Below, in pieces: positions 46,519-56,415 of a stretch of DNA of 64,000 nucleotides. Position numbers and translations under genes: made by a program. Source of the stretch: Candidatus Epulonipiscium sp. GTDB lineage: Bacteria > Bacillota > Clostridia > Lachnospirales > Defluviitaleaceae. The DNA is taken from positions 96,140 through 160,139 of the forward strand of contig JAAYQR010000023.1 in the NCBI GenBank assembly GCA_012519205.1. The letters are read 5' to 3'. Below the pieces are notes generated by a model that made no database searches, was not told the DNA's origin, and worked only from the letters and a program-made list of their open reading frames with translations. Each line of letters starts with the position of its first letter. Positions within the stretch are counted from its first letter, which is position 1.

Positions 46519-47907
46519 TTAATTCCCCTCAATTAAACCTTCTAAATGCTCAAGCATATCCTTAACCTTTTTCTTAGTAACAACAAATTCTGATTCATTA
46601 TCTCTTAGAACCGCATAAAAATCTTTATTGTACGGAACATAATTTATAACTATGGTTTCTCCAGTATTAAGGATAAAGATGGTGCTTATTTCTGTGTCTT
46701 CTTTTTTAATAGTTTTATCAATTTCAGCATCAAGGGTAATGCCTATCAATTTTTGATAATAGCTTTTAAATTTACTTTCTTCTATTTCTTCCCCATCCAC
46801 CCTATAGGTAGTTACAATTTCATCTTCTTCATCTTCTACTCTTTTAGTAGTTCTAAGAAAAGTAATATCATAGACTCCTTCTCGGGTTTCTACCTTAATA
46901 GCATCTACTAGATTAATATCAACAATATATGCAAACCTATCAATGAGTTCAAATGGGAGACTATTAATAAAAGGTGTAAGGGCTAGTATGTCCATCGTGT
47001 ACACGTTATTTTTATCGTGGGTTTTAAAGTACACTGTACTTTCATCTTTATTGGAACCTATATATAAATGAAGTGTGTTTTTATTATCTTGAATTTTTAT
47101 CTCTATTTTGGGGTTATCAAGGCCATATTTTGAGATATCTGAAGGATTCTCTTCCACAAAATCTTTGATTTTGAGATTTGAAACCCCTTGTATAATCCTA
47201 GTAAAGTCTTCCGTATCTACGGTATATTCATGTCTATAGGGTTGTTTCATAAGCCAAAGGCCCCATCCATAATCTTTACCAGATTCATCCTCATTAGGTA
47301 TGATTTCAATGGTAGGCTTTCCTTCTTGTTTTAAATAAAAGTATTTTATTTCTTCTAATGCTATTTCTGTAAGTGCCTTTAATCTTACATCGTTCATCTT
47401 AAGGCTAAAGTTATTTCCATGGTTCACCCATACTGTGTACACCTTAGGAACATCTTTCACCATAAGATAATAAGTATTTCCCTCCGGGGTTTTATTGCCG
47501 AGATAATATACCTTTTCGCTTCCATCACTTAGAATAGCCCTAGCTGTTACAACTGGTGTATTTAACCCATACTTTTCTAAATCCTCAGGATTCTCCTCTA
47601 CTACTCTCTCAGCAAATAGTATGGCAAAACTAGAGGCTAGAGTATCAACAATATTTTGATCCAGTTCCAAATCTTCCCTCGAATATAGTATCCAATCATT
47701 TTCTCTTCTTTCAAATATTAATTCTTCTTCATTAGATATCAGCATCATCTTATTAATACTATCTTTTGAGATATTTGTTATTTCCTCTTTTTTCTCCACA
47801 TTATTATCTAGTTTTTCTTCCTCGGGTTTTGAGCTTATATAAATATAAGTACCCACTAAAACCCCAAGAAGCACTAGGGCTAAAATAATGTTTTTTGATT
47901 TCTTCAT
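46519..47907 (-). CDS. DUF4340 protein, membrane-anchored
   Basis: A 462-residue protein with one N-terminal helix and an extracytoplasmic beta-rich part of two similar halves (LEKYGLNTPVVTARAILSDGS.. and ISKYGLDNPKIEIKIQDNKN..), which is the DUF4340 repeat pattern. Start ATG 47907 has GAGGAGGAAG upstream and overlaps the GldG-like gene end by four bases. DUF4340 proteins commonly follow GldG in ABC exporter operons. Function unknown; part of an exporter complex is inferred. Confidence 0.85.
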   Translation of the reverse strand: MKKSKNIILALVLLGVLVGTYIYISSKPEEEKLDNNVEKKEEITNISKDSINKMMLISNEEELIFERRENDWILYSREDLELDQNIVDTLASSFAILFAERVVEENPEDLEKYGLNTPVVTARAILSDGSEKVYYLGNKTPEGNTYYLMVKDVPKVYTVWVNHGNNFSLKMNDVRLKALTEIALEEIKYFYLKQEGKPTIEIIPNEDESGKDYGWGLWLMKQPYRHEYTVDTEDFTRIIQGVSNLKIKDFVEENPSDISKYGLDNPKIEIKIQDNKNTLHLYIGSNKDESTVYFKTHDKNNVYTMDILALTPFINSLPFELIDRFAYIVDINLVDAIKVETREGVYDITFLRTTKRVEDEEDEIVTTYRVDGEEIEESKFKSYYQKLIGITLDAEIDKTIKKEDTEISTIFILNTGETIVINYVPYNKDFYAVLRDNESEFVVTKKKVKDMLEHLEGLIEGN

Positions 47908-49346
47908 TTATTCTTCCTCCTCAACCATACAACAATACCTACAATTCCTATTGCTAGAGGAATAAGAATCACTGCAATCCCCGAGAAGAGTAATACTTGA
48001 AACATATTAAGGTTGAGATATCTACTAAGTAGACTTTTCGGCCTTATGGTAATACTTTCCTCCCTGTCTACTAACCAGTTAATACTATTTAGAAAGAAAT
48101 CCATATTACCTCCGGCACTAACTGCATTGATTTGTGGGTCTAGAAACTGCTTGTTCCCAATAACTACCACCCTTGTAATTAATTCTTGGTTATCTTCATA
48201 CCACTTATCAGTAATTGCTACTGCTACATTAAATGGTCCTTCCAAATCTTCCGCTTCTTTTTCTATTGTTTCCGAGTTGGGATTGGTTTTAGCATAGGAA
48301 TCCTCTGAACTTATTAAAAGCGGGGCAATATCTATAGATTTTTTCTTAACTTGTAGGATTTCGATAGCCTGTGCAAAAGGAATTAAGACAGGTAACTTTT
48401 TAGCCCTTAGGGGATTTAAAATATCATGTTCCGCAAATCCCGGTATGATATATACTGGATTTTGAAATTGACGACTAGTATCTCTTTCTACTATTATGGC
48501 ATTTTCCAATCCAACCCCATAGCTATTGATTATGCCTTCCATATTGGGCATTTCATTTTCTTTAATTCCCATAATAAAAATAGCCCGTCCTTGTTTTTCT
48601 AAAAATTCATTAATCTTTTCAGCTTCTTCTATTGAAATATCTCTTCTTGGAGAAAGTACCATTAATATATCTCCATCTTCAGGAAACTTATCCATAGTTA
48701 ATAAGTTTAAATTTTTGACTTCGTAATTTTCTTGCCCCAATTGTTTTATGATATCTCCAGGAAGGCTAACTTCTTCATGACCTTCAAGGGTATATATTGT
48801 TGGAATTTTTTCTGCCATAATATATTGTATTGCTCCTGTTACCTTTTGTTCTACAGCCAAAGACTCCGCTATAGTCTGGAATGTTTGCTGATTCATACTG
48901 TAATTAATAAGTTCATGAGGGCTAATTACTTTAAACTTATTATTGCTACCTACAATAATCAAACTACCCGTTTTAATGCCCCCACCTTCTTTATCATACT
49001 GTGAAGCAAATTGAGGATATAAAACAGGATCCTTATATTCTATATGAATTCTTTTAGAATGTTCACTATAATTATTAAGTATTTCATTAAAGGCCGTATT
49101 TTCCTTTCCCGTCTCATACAATGCGTATATCGTAATGTCTTGATCTAAATTATTAATAACATCATAGGTTTGTTCTGATAAAGAATACAATTGATTCTTG
49201 GTTAAATCGATTTTTATATTTAATTGCCCTACCACTAAATTGACTACTATGAGAATAGCCAGTACAATAGCTGTCATCATAGCAGCGTAGCCACCAAATT
49301 TAAAGTTTTTAGTACTAAATGAGTCTCTTATGTTTAATCTTTTCAT
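47904..49346 (-). CDS. GldG-like ABC transporter auxiliary protein
   Basis: ATG 49346 (MKRLNIRDSFSTKNFKFGGY) with AAGGGGTGAAAAG upstream gives 480 residues. An N-terminal helix (about 18-40), an extracytoplasmic domain with LTKNQLYSLSEQTYDVINNLDQDITIYALYE typical of ABC_transp_aux/GldG, and a C-terminal helix (about 450-472) before KNK. The motif GDILMVLSPRRDISIEEAEKINEFLEKQGRAIF is family-like. It follows the ABC permease and precedes DUF4340; all four genes are one operon. Confidence 0.88.
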   Translation of the reverse strand: MKRLNIRDSFSTKNFKFGGYAAMMTAIVLAILIVVNLVVGQLNIKIDLTKNQLYSLSEQTYDVINNLDQDITIYALYETGKENTAFNEILNNYSEHSKRIHIEYKDPVLYPQFASQYDKEGGGIKTGSLIIVGSNNKFKVISPHELINYSMNQQTFQTIAESLAVEQKVTGAIQYIMAEKIPTIYTLEGHEEVSLPGDIIKQLGQENYEVKNLNLLTMDKFPEDGDILMVLSPRRDISIEEAEKINEFLEKQGRAIFIMGIKENEMPNMEGIINSYGVGLENAIIVERDTSRQFQNPVYIIPGFAEHDILNPLRAKKLPVLIPFAQAIEILQVKKKSIDIAPLLISSEDSYAKTNPNSETIEKEAEDLEGPFNVAVAITDKWYEDNQELITRVVVIGNKQFLDPQINAVSAGGNMDFFLNSINWLVDREESITIRPKSLLSRYLNLNMFQVLLFSGIAVILIPLAIGIVGIVVWLRRKNK

Positions 49347-49357
49347 CTTTTCACCCC

Positions 49358-50221
49358 TTAGCTCCATCTGCGCTTTTCAATAGTTTGTATAGTCAAGAAT
49401 ATGAATGCAAAAGAAAATGTAATAAAATATACCACGGCATTTACATCAAAAATACCCATTGAAAAGTTTTCATGTCGTTTTAATAAGGAAAACCAGCCAA
49501 GAATCCTTAAAATAATCCCATCATATAATCCAGGGTTTATGAGAAAAACTATTATCATTCCAATAGCCCCTATAACTGATATGGCAATGCTCATATATAT
49601 ATTTCTAGTAGAAAAATAAAATAAAGCTGTTATGGCTATTACCAAAATACCTATAAAAACCATGGAAGATGTTCTATCCTTAGGCATTCCCATTATGATT
49701 CCATCCATAATCCACATAATTAATAATGTTACAACCGTAACCACTGCTGCTATTACCTGGTTATCGGTAAGGGAAGATATAAATATGCCCACCGAAATAA
49801 AGGAAGCCCCCAATAAAAAGAAGCCAATATATCCTCCTAAAATTTCACCTGTCGATATTTCCCCAAAGAAACTTAAAATAATTGGAAATATGATAGTAAC
49901 CCCTAGAGTTGCTAAAAACAATCCCAATGCAGCAAAATATTTCCCTAGAACTATATCTGATACCTTAATTGGTGAAGTCAGGAGTAATTGGTCCGTTTTT
50001 TGTTTTGTTTCCTCTGAAATTAATCTCATTGTAATCATCGGTACCACAAATAAAAAGATAAAGGTAATACTAGATAAAACATCATTGTATAACGGGCTTC
50101 TCCCAAATAAATTAGTTAAGGAAAAGAAAATTCCCGAAATCAGTAGAAAAAACGACATAAAAATATATCCCGTTGCAGAAGCAAAATAAGATTTTAACTC
50201 TTTATTTAATATTGCTAGCAT
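49358..50221 (-). CDS. ABC-2 type permease, GldF-like
   Basis: ATG 50221 (MLAILNKELKSYFASATGYIF) lies nine bases after AAGGAGG; an in-frame ATG at 50227 is closer. About 287 residues with six helices. The opening NKELKSYF..GYIF..F and SEETKQKTDQLLLTSPIKVSDIVLGKYFA are typical of GldF/NosY-like permeases. Overlaps the ATPase gene by 20 bases. With the ATPase and GldG-like protein it forms an exporter of unknown cargo. Confidence 0.9.
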   Translation of the reverse strand: MLAILNKELKSYFASATGYIFMSFFLLISGIFFSLTNLFGRSPLYNDVLSSITFIFLFVVPMITMRLISEETKQKTDQLLLTSPIKVSDIVLGKYFAALGLFLATLGVTIIFPIILSFFGEISTGEILGGYIGFFLLGASFISVGIFISSLTDNQVIAAVVTVVTLLIMWIMDGIIMGMPKDRTSSMVFIGILVIAITALFYFSTRNIYMSIAISVIGAIGMIIVFLINPGLYDGIILRILGWFSLLKRHENFSMGIFDVNAVVYFITFSFAFIFLTIQTIEKRRWS

Positions 50222-51167
50222 GCCCATTCTCCTCCTTAGCATTCGTTACTTGTAAGAAGATTTCTTCTAAAGTTAAATCCATGGATTTCATCATCAGTAT
50301 GGGGTAATCTGCCCTAACAAGAGTATAAAATAGTGCCTCGCGAATATCCGCATCCTCGCTGCCCTCTACCAAAATATCTACGGTTTCCGGCTCTCGTACT
50401 CCTTGAATTTCCGCCATTTTTATATTTTCTATACCTTTAATGATCTTTAAGATTTCTTGCTTTGGCCCTTTTGCCCTTAGAACCATTCTATTGCTTTGAC
50501 TAAGCCGTTTGGATAAATTCTCAGGAGTATCACTAGCAACAACTTTTCCTTTATTTATAATTAAAACTCTATCACATACTGCACTAACCTCAGATAAAAT
50601 ATGGGAACTTAAAATAATGGTATGTTTTTTTCCTAGATTCTTAATAACATTACGAATTTCGATAATTTGCTTAGGGTCTAATCCAACTGTAGGCTCATCT
50701 AAAATAAGTACTTCCGGATCTCCTATCATAGCTTGGGCTAATCCAACTCTTTGCTTGTACCCTTTTGAAAGATTTTTTATTAATCTGCTTTTCATATCCG
50801 AAATCTTTACCGCATTCATAACCTTGTCTAAAGTATCTTTTTGAGAAGATGAAGCTACCTTTTTAATATTGCATACGAATTTAAGATATTCCCCCACTGT
50901 CATATCCATATATAATGGGGGTAATTCAGGCAAATATCCTATTCTTTTCTTAACCTCTCCGGGTTGTTCTAAAACATCAAAACCATCTACCTTTACAGTT
51001 CCTTCTGTAGCAGATATATATCCCGTTATAATATTCATGGTAGTAGATTTTCCGGCCCCATTAGGCCCTAAAAATCCTAGTATCTCGCCTTTCTTTACTG
51101 TGAAATTAACATTATCTACCGCCTTATACTGACCGTAGTTTTTTGTCAGGTTATTAATTTCAATCAA
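50202..51167 (-). CDS. ABC transporter ATPase, GldA-like
   Basis: TTG at 51167 (MIEINNLTKNYGQYKAVDNV) follows GGGAGGG by seven bases; the frame extends 14 codons upstream without a ribosome site. The 321-residue protein has Walker A GPNGAGKST, the signature LSKGYKQRVGLAQA, Walker B VLILDEPTVGLDP and the switch His in LSSHILSE. A C-terminal domain of about 100 residues follows, as in CcmA/NatA-type exporters. First gene of a four-gene operon with the permease, GldG-like and DUF4340 proteins. Confidence 0.95.
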   Translation of the reverse strand: MIEINNLTKNYGQYKAVDNVNFTVKKGEILGFLGPNGAGKSTTMNIITGYISATEGTVKVDGFDVLEQPGEVKKRIGYLPELPPLYMDMTVGEYLKFVCNIKKVASSSQKDTLDKVMNAVKISDMKSRLIKNLSKGYKQRVGLAQAMIGDPEVLILDEPTVGLDPKQIIEIRNVIKNLGKKHTIILSSHILSEVSAVCDRVLIINKGKVVASDTPENLSKRLSQSNRMVLRAKGPKQEILKIIKGIENIKMAEIQGVREPETVDILVEGSEDADIREALFYTLVRADYPILMMKSMDLTLEEIFLQVTNAKEENGHASNIK

Positions 51168-51282
51168 GTTTTTCCCTCCCACGTTCATAATTTTAGTATA
51201 GTCTATCAAAAAAACATGAACAAAATATGAATAAATTATAAATTATTTGACATCATTATGCAAGTTTTTACTAACAATTAAG

Positions 51283-51312
51283 GCCCATAAAAGTATAATT
51301 ACCTTCATGGGC
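51283..51312 (-). terminator. Possible weak terminator after the RND gene
   Basis: GCCCAT / ATGGGC arms 18 bases apart with partial inner pairing beyond the RND stop; no good U-tract. Confidence 0.35.
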
Positions 51313-51330
51313 TCTAATTATGATTGCTAT

Positions 51331-54300
51331 CTAAATTACTGTCTGGGAATTTTTTTGTCTTTTCCTTTTACTTCTAAATAACTCTGCTATATCATCAAAT
51401 AGTGTATAGTTTAAGGGTATAACTACTAATGTTAATATAGTTGATAGGGACAATCCTCCAATAACAGCCGTTGCTAGTGGCGACATGGTCTCGGCCCCCT
51501 CTCCTATTTCAAGAGCCATGGGAATCATCCCAAGGATGGTCGTAAGGGTGGTCATAAGAATCGGTCTAAGCCTTGTAGGACCTGCTTCTAATATTGCTTC
51601 TGTTCTACTGTACCCCCTTTGCCTTAGCTGAATAATGTAATCAATCAATACAATTGCGTTATTTACAACAATTCCTGCTAGCATAATCAAACCTATAAAA
51701 GAAACCATATTTATAGTTCTTCTAGTTATAAACAATGCCAGTATTGCCCCTGTTATAGATAAGGGTATAGAGAAAATAATTGTAAATGGATGGAGAAATG
51801 ACTCAAATTGTGCAGCTAAGACCATATATACAAGGACAACTGCCAATATTAATGCCAAACCTAGACTTCCAAAGGAATCCATCATTTGCTCTACTTCCCC
51901 TGTAAATTCATAACTATATCCATCGGGCATACTATAATCATTTAATTTTCTAATTATATTTTTTTGAACAGTGTTTACATCAACTCCAAAGAGTGCTGAG
52001 TTAACGGTGACAGTTCTTTTTTGATTATTCCTTGAAATACTAGTAGGACTTTGATTAATAATTATCTCCGAAATCTCTGATAATGGTATGCTAATACCCA
52101 TAGGTGATGTTATTGAAATATTATTAATATCCTTTAGATATTCTACCTGCGATAAATCATATATAATCCTTACATCTATTTCAGTTCCATTTACCTTGTA
52201 TTTAGTCGCTACTGCTCCTTGTACAGCTGTCTTTAATGTGTTTGATATTGTCATCATATTAAGGCCGTACATAGATGCCTTTTTCCTATTAATTATTATT
52301 TGTGCTTCTGGTGCTCCCTCTTCTATGGAACTTTTTACTTCTCTTGTCCCTTCAATGCTCTCTACAATAGTTACTACATCCTTAGATATTATATCTAGCT
52401 GCTCCAATTCATCCCCTGTAATTTCTATAGTAATAGAGCCACTTCCACCTAGACCTCCAAATCCCATAAAGCTATTGCTTTCTAGAACAGAAAAACTTGC
52501 TCCAGGGATATCAGAAATTAGATTTCTTATCTCATCTACAACCTCATTTGCGGAACGCTTTCTTTCCTTTACGGTACCTATATCGATCGTAAATACAGCT
52601 GTATTGGAACTTTTTCCAGAGCTGCCGATTCCAGCACCGACGGTTCTAGAACCTCCCCCTATGCTTACAAATATTTCTTTGATTTCTTTTATTTCATCAA
52701 GTCTTTTTTCAACTTCTGCTACTATTTCAAAAGTTTCTTCTATCACTGTACCCTTAGGCAACTCAATGCTAATACTTAACTGTCCTTCGTCAGATGTAGG
52801 GAAAAATTCCATCCCCACCAATCCAGATACGGGAATTAATAGGGTTAGTAAAAAAATGATCCCTGTCAATAAAAACGCCTTTATCCTATGGCACATTGTC
52901 CAGTTAAGGACTTTTCTATAACCCATATCAATTTTATCTAATAGAATACCCCAGCTATCAAATATTTTTGTTGTTATTTTTTTGCGCTTAATTTCGTCTA
53001 CCTTTTCAACCTTCAAAATTTTAGAAGCCATCATCGGAACTAGGGTAATTGCAACTATAAGAGAGGCAGTTAAAGAATATGTCACCGTTAGTGCCATCTC
53101 CTTAAATACTGTTGCAGCCCATCCCTGAATGAATATGATGGGTAAAAATACAGCAATAGTTGTAAGGGTAGATGCCATTACCGCCAATCCTACCTCCGTA
53201 GTCCCTTTTTCCGCAGCATCGATTCGACCTTTTCCATTTTCCCTATGTCTATAAATATTTTCTAAAACTACGATGGAGTTATCAACTAACATCCCAACCC
53301 CCAGTGCTAACCCCCCTAAGGATACAAGATTAAGTGTAAGTCCACTGAAATACATTAGAGCAAAGGAAGCAATAACTGAGACGGGAATGGATGTTGCAAT
53401 AATTAAGGTACTTCTTATATTACGTAGAAAAACAAATAATACTATTATGGCTAAAATACCGCCGACAACTGCAGTGGAAGCAACATTTCCAATAGATGCA
53501 TTAATGAATTCTGCGCTATCATATACCATCCTAATATCTATATCCTGTAATTCGGCTTTTAATTTGTTCAATTCTTTATTAATTTCCTTTGACACCTGTA
53601 CTGTGTTTGCTGTTGACTGCTTTTGAATAGACAAACTGATACTAGGATTACCATTTATATAGGCATAGGAATCCATCTCTTTAAATACTTCCTCAACCTC
53701 TGCCACATCCCTTAAATATACAATGCCTCCCGAAGTCATAATGGGAAGTTCCCTTATTTCCTCTATATTATTAAACTCCCCTATGGAGCGAAGTGTAAGG
53801 CTACTAAGTCCCTGTTTTATTTCTCCCGCCGGAAGATTTAAATTCTCCATTGCTATCGATTGCGCCACTGTGCTAGGGGTAATGTTATACCCCTTTAATT
53901 TATCAGGAAGCAGGGTAACCCTTATTTCTTTTTCTTTTCCCCCACTGACATTGATAGAGGCTACTCCTTCTATTCTTTCAATTCTACCGATAATTTTATC
54001 GTCAACAATTTGTTTTAGGGCTACTAAATCCTCATTGCCACTGATACCTATTTCCACGATCGGCATCATATTAGGGTCTAATTCAAGAATTATGGGTTCC
54101 TCCGAATCCTCCGGTAAAAATCCCTTAACCATATCAATTTTTTCCCTCATATCAAGCATGACCATATCCATATCAGTTCCACTATTAAATTCTGCGATTA
54201 TAGCTGAAGAACCGTTTGAGGATGTCGATTTTATATTTTTTAAATTACTTACTGTACCCACTGCTCCCTCTAAGGGTTTTGTAATTAAAGTTTCTATTTC

Positions 54301-54471
54301 CTGTGGCCCCGCCCCGGTATAAGTTGTTATCACCACTGCATAAGGAAGACTGAATTCCGGAAGCAAATCCACTGGTAATCTTCCTATAGAAATGGTCCCA
54401 AGTAAAACTACAATTAGCACTAACATGACAGTGGTAACGGGACGCTGTATTGATATTTTTGAAAACTTCAT
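51331..54471 (-). CDS. RND superfamily efflux transporter (SwrC/AcrB-like)
   Basis: A 1046-residue proton-driven pump with two repeats, each of a membrane helix, a large extracytoplasmic domain (about 35-330 and 560-850) and five further helices. Family motifs include the N-terminal SIQRPVTTVMLVLIVVLLG, LGGLALGVGMLVDNSIVVLENI with the charged residue of helix 4, and FSIPLSITGAILAL in the second half. Start ATG 54471 follows GGGGGAAGAG. In Gram-positives such pumps (SwrC type) export lipopeptides or drugs; no TolC-like gene is present or expected. It follows its adaptor gene. Confidence 0.93.
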   Translation of the reverse strand: MKFSKISIQRPVTTVMLVLIVVLLGTISIGRLPVDLLPEFSLPYAVVITTYTGAGPQEIETLITKPLEGAVGTVSNLKNIKSTSSNGSSAIIAEFNSGTDMDMVMLDMREKIDMVKGFLPEDSEEPIILELDPNMMPIVEIGISGNEDLVALKQIVDDKIIGRIERIEGVASINVSGGKEKEIRVTLLPDKLKGYNITPSTVAQSIAMENLNLPAGEIKQGLSSLTLRSIGEFNNIEEIRELPIMTSGGIVYLRDVAEVEEVFKEMDSYAYINGNPSISLSIQKQSTANTVQVSKEINKELNKLKAELQDIDIRMVYDSAEFINASIGNVASTAVVGGILAIIVLFVFLRNIRSTLIIATSIPVSVIASFALMYFSGLTLNLVSLGGLALGVGMLVDNSIVVLENIYRHRENGKGRIDAAEKGTTEVGLAVMASTLTTIAVFLPIIFIQGWAATVFKEMALTVTYSLTASLIVAITLVPMMASKILKVEKVDEIKRKKITTKIFDSWGILLDKIDMGYRKVLNWTMCHRIKAFLLTGIIFLLTLLIPVSGLVGMEFFPTSDEGQLSISIELPKGTVIEETFEIVAEVEKRLDEIKEIKEIFVSIGGGSRTVGAGIGSSGKSSNTAVFTIDIGTVKERKRSANEVVDEIRNLISDIPGASFSVLESNSFMGFGGLGGSGSITIEITGDELEQLDIISKDVVTIVESIEGTREVKSSIEEGAPEAQIIINRKKASMYGLNMMTISNTLKTAVQGAVATKYKVNGTEIDVRIIYDLSQVEYLKDINNISITSPMGISIPLSEISEIIINQSPTSISRNNQKRTVTVNSALFGVDVNTVQKNIIRKLNDYSMPDGYSYEFTGEVEQMMDSFGSLGLALILAVVLVYMVLAAQFESFLHPFTIIFSIPLSITGAILALFITRRTINMVSFIGLIMLAGIVVNNAIVLIDYIIQLRQRGYSRTEAILEAGPTRLRPILMTTLTTILGMIPMALEIGEGAETMSPLATAVIGGLSLSTILTLVVIPLNYTLFDDIAELFRSKRKRQKNSQTVI

Positions 54472-54488
54472 GACTCTTCCCCCTAATC

Positions 54489-55772
54489 CTAATCTTCGAT
54501 TATTTGAACCTTCCCACCATCTTCGAGGTAATTTTGTCCTTTTATTACAATTTGTGTTCCTTCCTCTAATCCCTCGATTATTTCTGTCTCTCTTCCATTA
54601 TCAAGGCCTATTTTAACTTCAATTCTTTTAGCTCTATCCCCTTCAACTGTATAAATATAGCTTATATCCCCTTCAGTTAAAATAGTTTCCCTTGGTACGA
54701 TTATGGCATCATTTACCGTGTCTACATTAAATTCTATCTCTGCAAACATTCCTGGTTTTAGTAAGCCACTTTGGTTAGGGATTTCTATCTTAACAGGATA
54801 AGTAAAGGTCCTTTCGTCTGCTGCCGGACTTATTACCTTTATTTTTCCCTCAAAGGGCGTTTTACTTGCAGAGCTTACATAAACCTCAACCTTTTGATCT
54901 TTTTTTAACTTATTTATAATCTGCTCGGAAACATTGACATCTACAGATACAATATCCATTTGAATAATTGTAAAAGGTGGAATAGAACTACCAACCATTT
55001 CCCCTGCTTCTACTGTTCTACTACTTACAATTCCGTCAATAGGACTTTTAACCGTTGCATCCTTAAGGGTTTCCTTTGCGCTGTCAATTTGCACCTGAAC
55101 ACTTTCCCTTGCAGCTGTTGCTTGGGATAGTTGGCTCTGGGCTGCTTTAACACTTTCCTTAGATAGACTGTTTATAAATAAATGATAACTATCCTTAGCT
55201 GAATTATACCCTAGGCTTGCCGCTTCATATGCACTTTTTGTCTGATCTAATTGCTGCTGAGATATAGAGCCTAGATCATATAAGGTTTTCATATCTTCAT
55301 ATGCCTTTTTTGCATCATTAAACTGAATTTCTGAATTTTTAACAGCAGCCTCTAGCTGGATTTTTTGCTGTTCCTGCTGGCTTCCTTTCGCACTATCAAG
55401 ACCCACTTTACCCAGACTAACAGCTGCATCGGCTGATTTTAATTGTGCTTCTAAAAGTTTTATATTGTTTTCAATATCCTTTTCATCCAACCTAAATAAT
55501 ATATCTCCTGTTTTAACCTCATCTCCCACATCAAAATGCAATTCTTTTACTTTACCTGGCATCTTACTTATAACATGGATTTGCTGCTTTGGATTAATCT
55601 TTCCCCCATAACTAAAGCTATTAGATATTCTTCCTCTAGAAGTTTTTTCAATCTTAATTGGGGTTGCTTTTTCCTCTAACTTACCGATTGCTTCTTTATT
55701 TATCCGGCCGCATCCGGTAGCAATAATCCCAAGGACCATTATTATAGATATTAATTTTTTAATTTTCATCAT
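54489..55772 (-). CDS. RND efflux adaptor lipoprotein (HlyD/MFP type)
   Basis: A 427-residue membrane-fusion protein with lipobox IIATGCGR, so it is lipid-anchored at the outer membrane face. It has a split biotinyl-lipoyl-like domain (MPGKVKELHFDVGDEVKTGDILFRLDE; KSPIDGIVSSRTVEAGEMVG), a long alpha-helical hairpin (about 105-220, rich in Ala/Gln/Lys), then beta-barrel and membrane-proximal domains. Start ATG 55772 follows AAGGAGAG and overlaps the MarR gene end by 14 bases. Pairs with the RND pump encoded downstream. Confidence 0.92.
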   Translation of the reverse strand: MMKIKKLISIIMVLGIIATGCGRINKEAIGKLEEKATPIKIEKTSRGRISNSFSYGGKINPKQQIHVISKMPGKVKELHFDVGDEVKTGDILFRLDEKDIENNIKLLEAQLKSADAAVSLGKVGLDSAKGSQQEQQKIQLEAAVKNSEIQFNDAKKAYEDMKTLYDLGSISQQQLDQTKSAYEAASLGYNSAKDSYHLFINSLSKESVKAAQSQLSQATAARESVQVQIDSAKETLKDATVKSPIDGIVSSRTVEAGEMVGSSIPPFTIIQMDIVSVDVNVSEQIINKLKKDQKVEVYVSSASKTPFEGKIKVISPAADERTFTYPVKIEIPNQSGLLKPGMFAEIEFNVDTVNDAIIVPRETILTEGDISYIYTVEGDRAKRIEVKIGLDNGRETEIIEGLEEGTQIVIKGQNYLEDGGKVQIIED

Positions 55773-56259
55773 ATACTCTCCTTATCTTCTGATGAATTTG
55801 ACTATCAAATATTTCACTTAATTTTTTTAGCCCCTCTTCGAAGTCTTCTTGTTTATCCTCTTTAAGACTAGAATAGAATTCTCCAAACACAAGCATAATT
55901 CTCTTGTAAACCTCCACAAGTACACCCCTACCTTTTTCAGTTAGGGATAAATATGTTTTTCTCCTATCTTCTTCCTCCGATGGATGCTGCCTCTTTAAAT
56001 ATCCTTCCTTAACTAATTTGGAAGCTACAATAGATAAGCAGCTACTGCTAAGATTAAGTTCTCTGCCTAATTCGGATATAGTGCAAAGTCCAAATTGATT
56101 CACCAAAACTAAAATGGTAAACTGCCTATCCGTAATGGAATTTTCTCCTTTACCATTAATATTAAATTCTTTAAAATAGTTTTCATGGAGCCACTGAGTT
56201 AAATTCATTATAAACTCTAAGAATTGATGGCTTACCTCATGGGCTTTATTATTTTTCAT
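55759..56259 (-). CDS. MarR family transcriptional regulator
   Basis: A 166-residue winged-helix regulator: ITDRQFTILVLVNQFGLCTISELGRELNLSSSCLSIVASKLVKEGYLKRQ..EEDRRKTYLSLTEKG, with the DxRxxxxxLT-type wing. Start ATG 56259 follows AGGTGATGAT. It is first in the operon with adaptor and RND genes, so it probably represses them and itself until a toxic ligand binds. A palindrome just upstream is a candidate operator. Confidence 0.93.
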   Translation of the reverse strand: MKNNKAHEVSHQFLEFIMNLTQWLHENYFKEFNINGKGENSITDRQFTILVLVNQFGLCTISELGRELNLSSSCLSIVASKLVKEGYLKRQHPSEEEDRRKTYLSLTEKGRGVLVEVYKRIMLVFGEFYSSLKEDKQEDFEEGLKKLSEIFDSQIHQKIRRVYDEN

Positions 56260-56269
56260 ATCATCACCT

Positions 56270-56302
56270 ATGTTTATGATAAAATAGTTTTACAATAAAC
56301 AT
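56270..56302 (-). promoter_or_regulatory. Putative MarR operator
   Basis: Perfect eight-base arms ATGTTTAT / ATAAACAT (56270-56277, 56295-56302) with a 17-base spacer, immediately upstream of the marR-type start codon. Confidence 0.5.
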
Positions 56303-56359
56303 ATTTTATTACAGATGTTCTTTTATTTCAAGTCAATTTAGATAAAAATATATTTTCCA

Positions 56360-56388
56360 TTGTCAATTTAATTTGTATGCTTCATAAT
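56360..56388 (+). promoter_or_regulatory. Promoter for luxS
   Basis: TTGTCA (56360-56365) and CATAAT (56383-56388) with a 17-base spacer, 28 bases before the TTG start. Confidence 0.5.
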
Positions 56389-56415
56389 AAACAAAAAAGA
56401 ACAGGAGGGTTTAAG

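Noticed and set aside
49632..50189. 185-codon plus-strand frame opposite the ABC-2 permease
   Set aside because: Antisense shadow of the permease; composition is the complement of membrane helices.
52088..52921. 277-codon plus-strand open frame inside the RND gene
   Set aside because: It is exactly antisense to a well-supported RND coding sequence, has no ribosome site and the low-complexity Ser/Pro/Ile composition of a reverse-strand shadow.
53723..54322. 199-codon plus-strand open frame inside the RND gene
   Set aside because: Antisense to conserved RND domains; no ribosome site or family-like motif.
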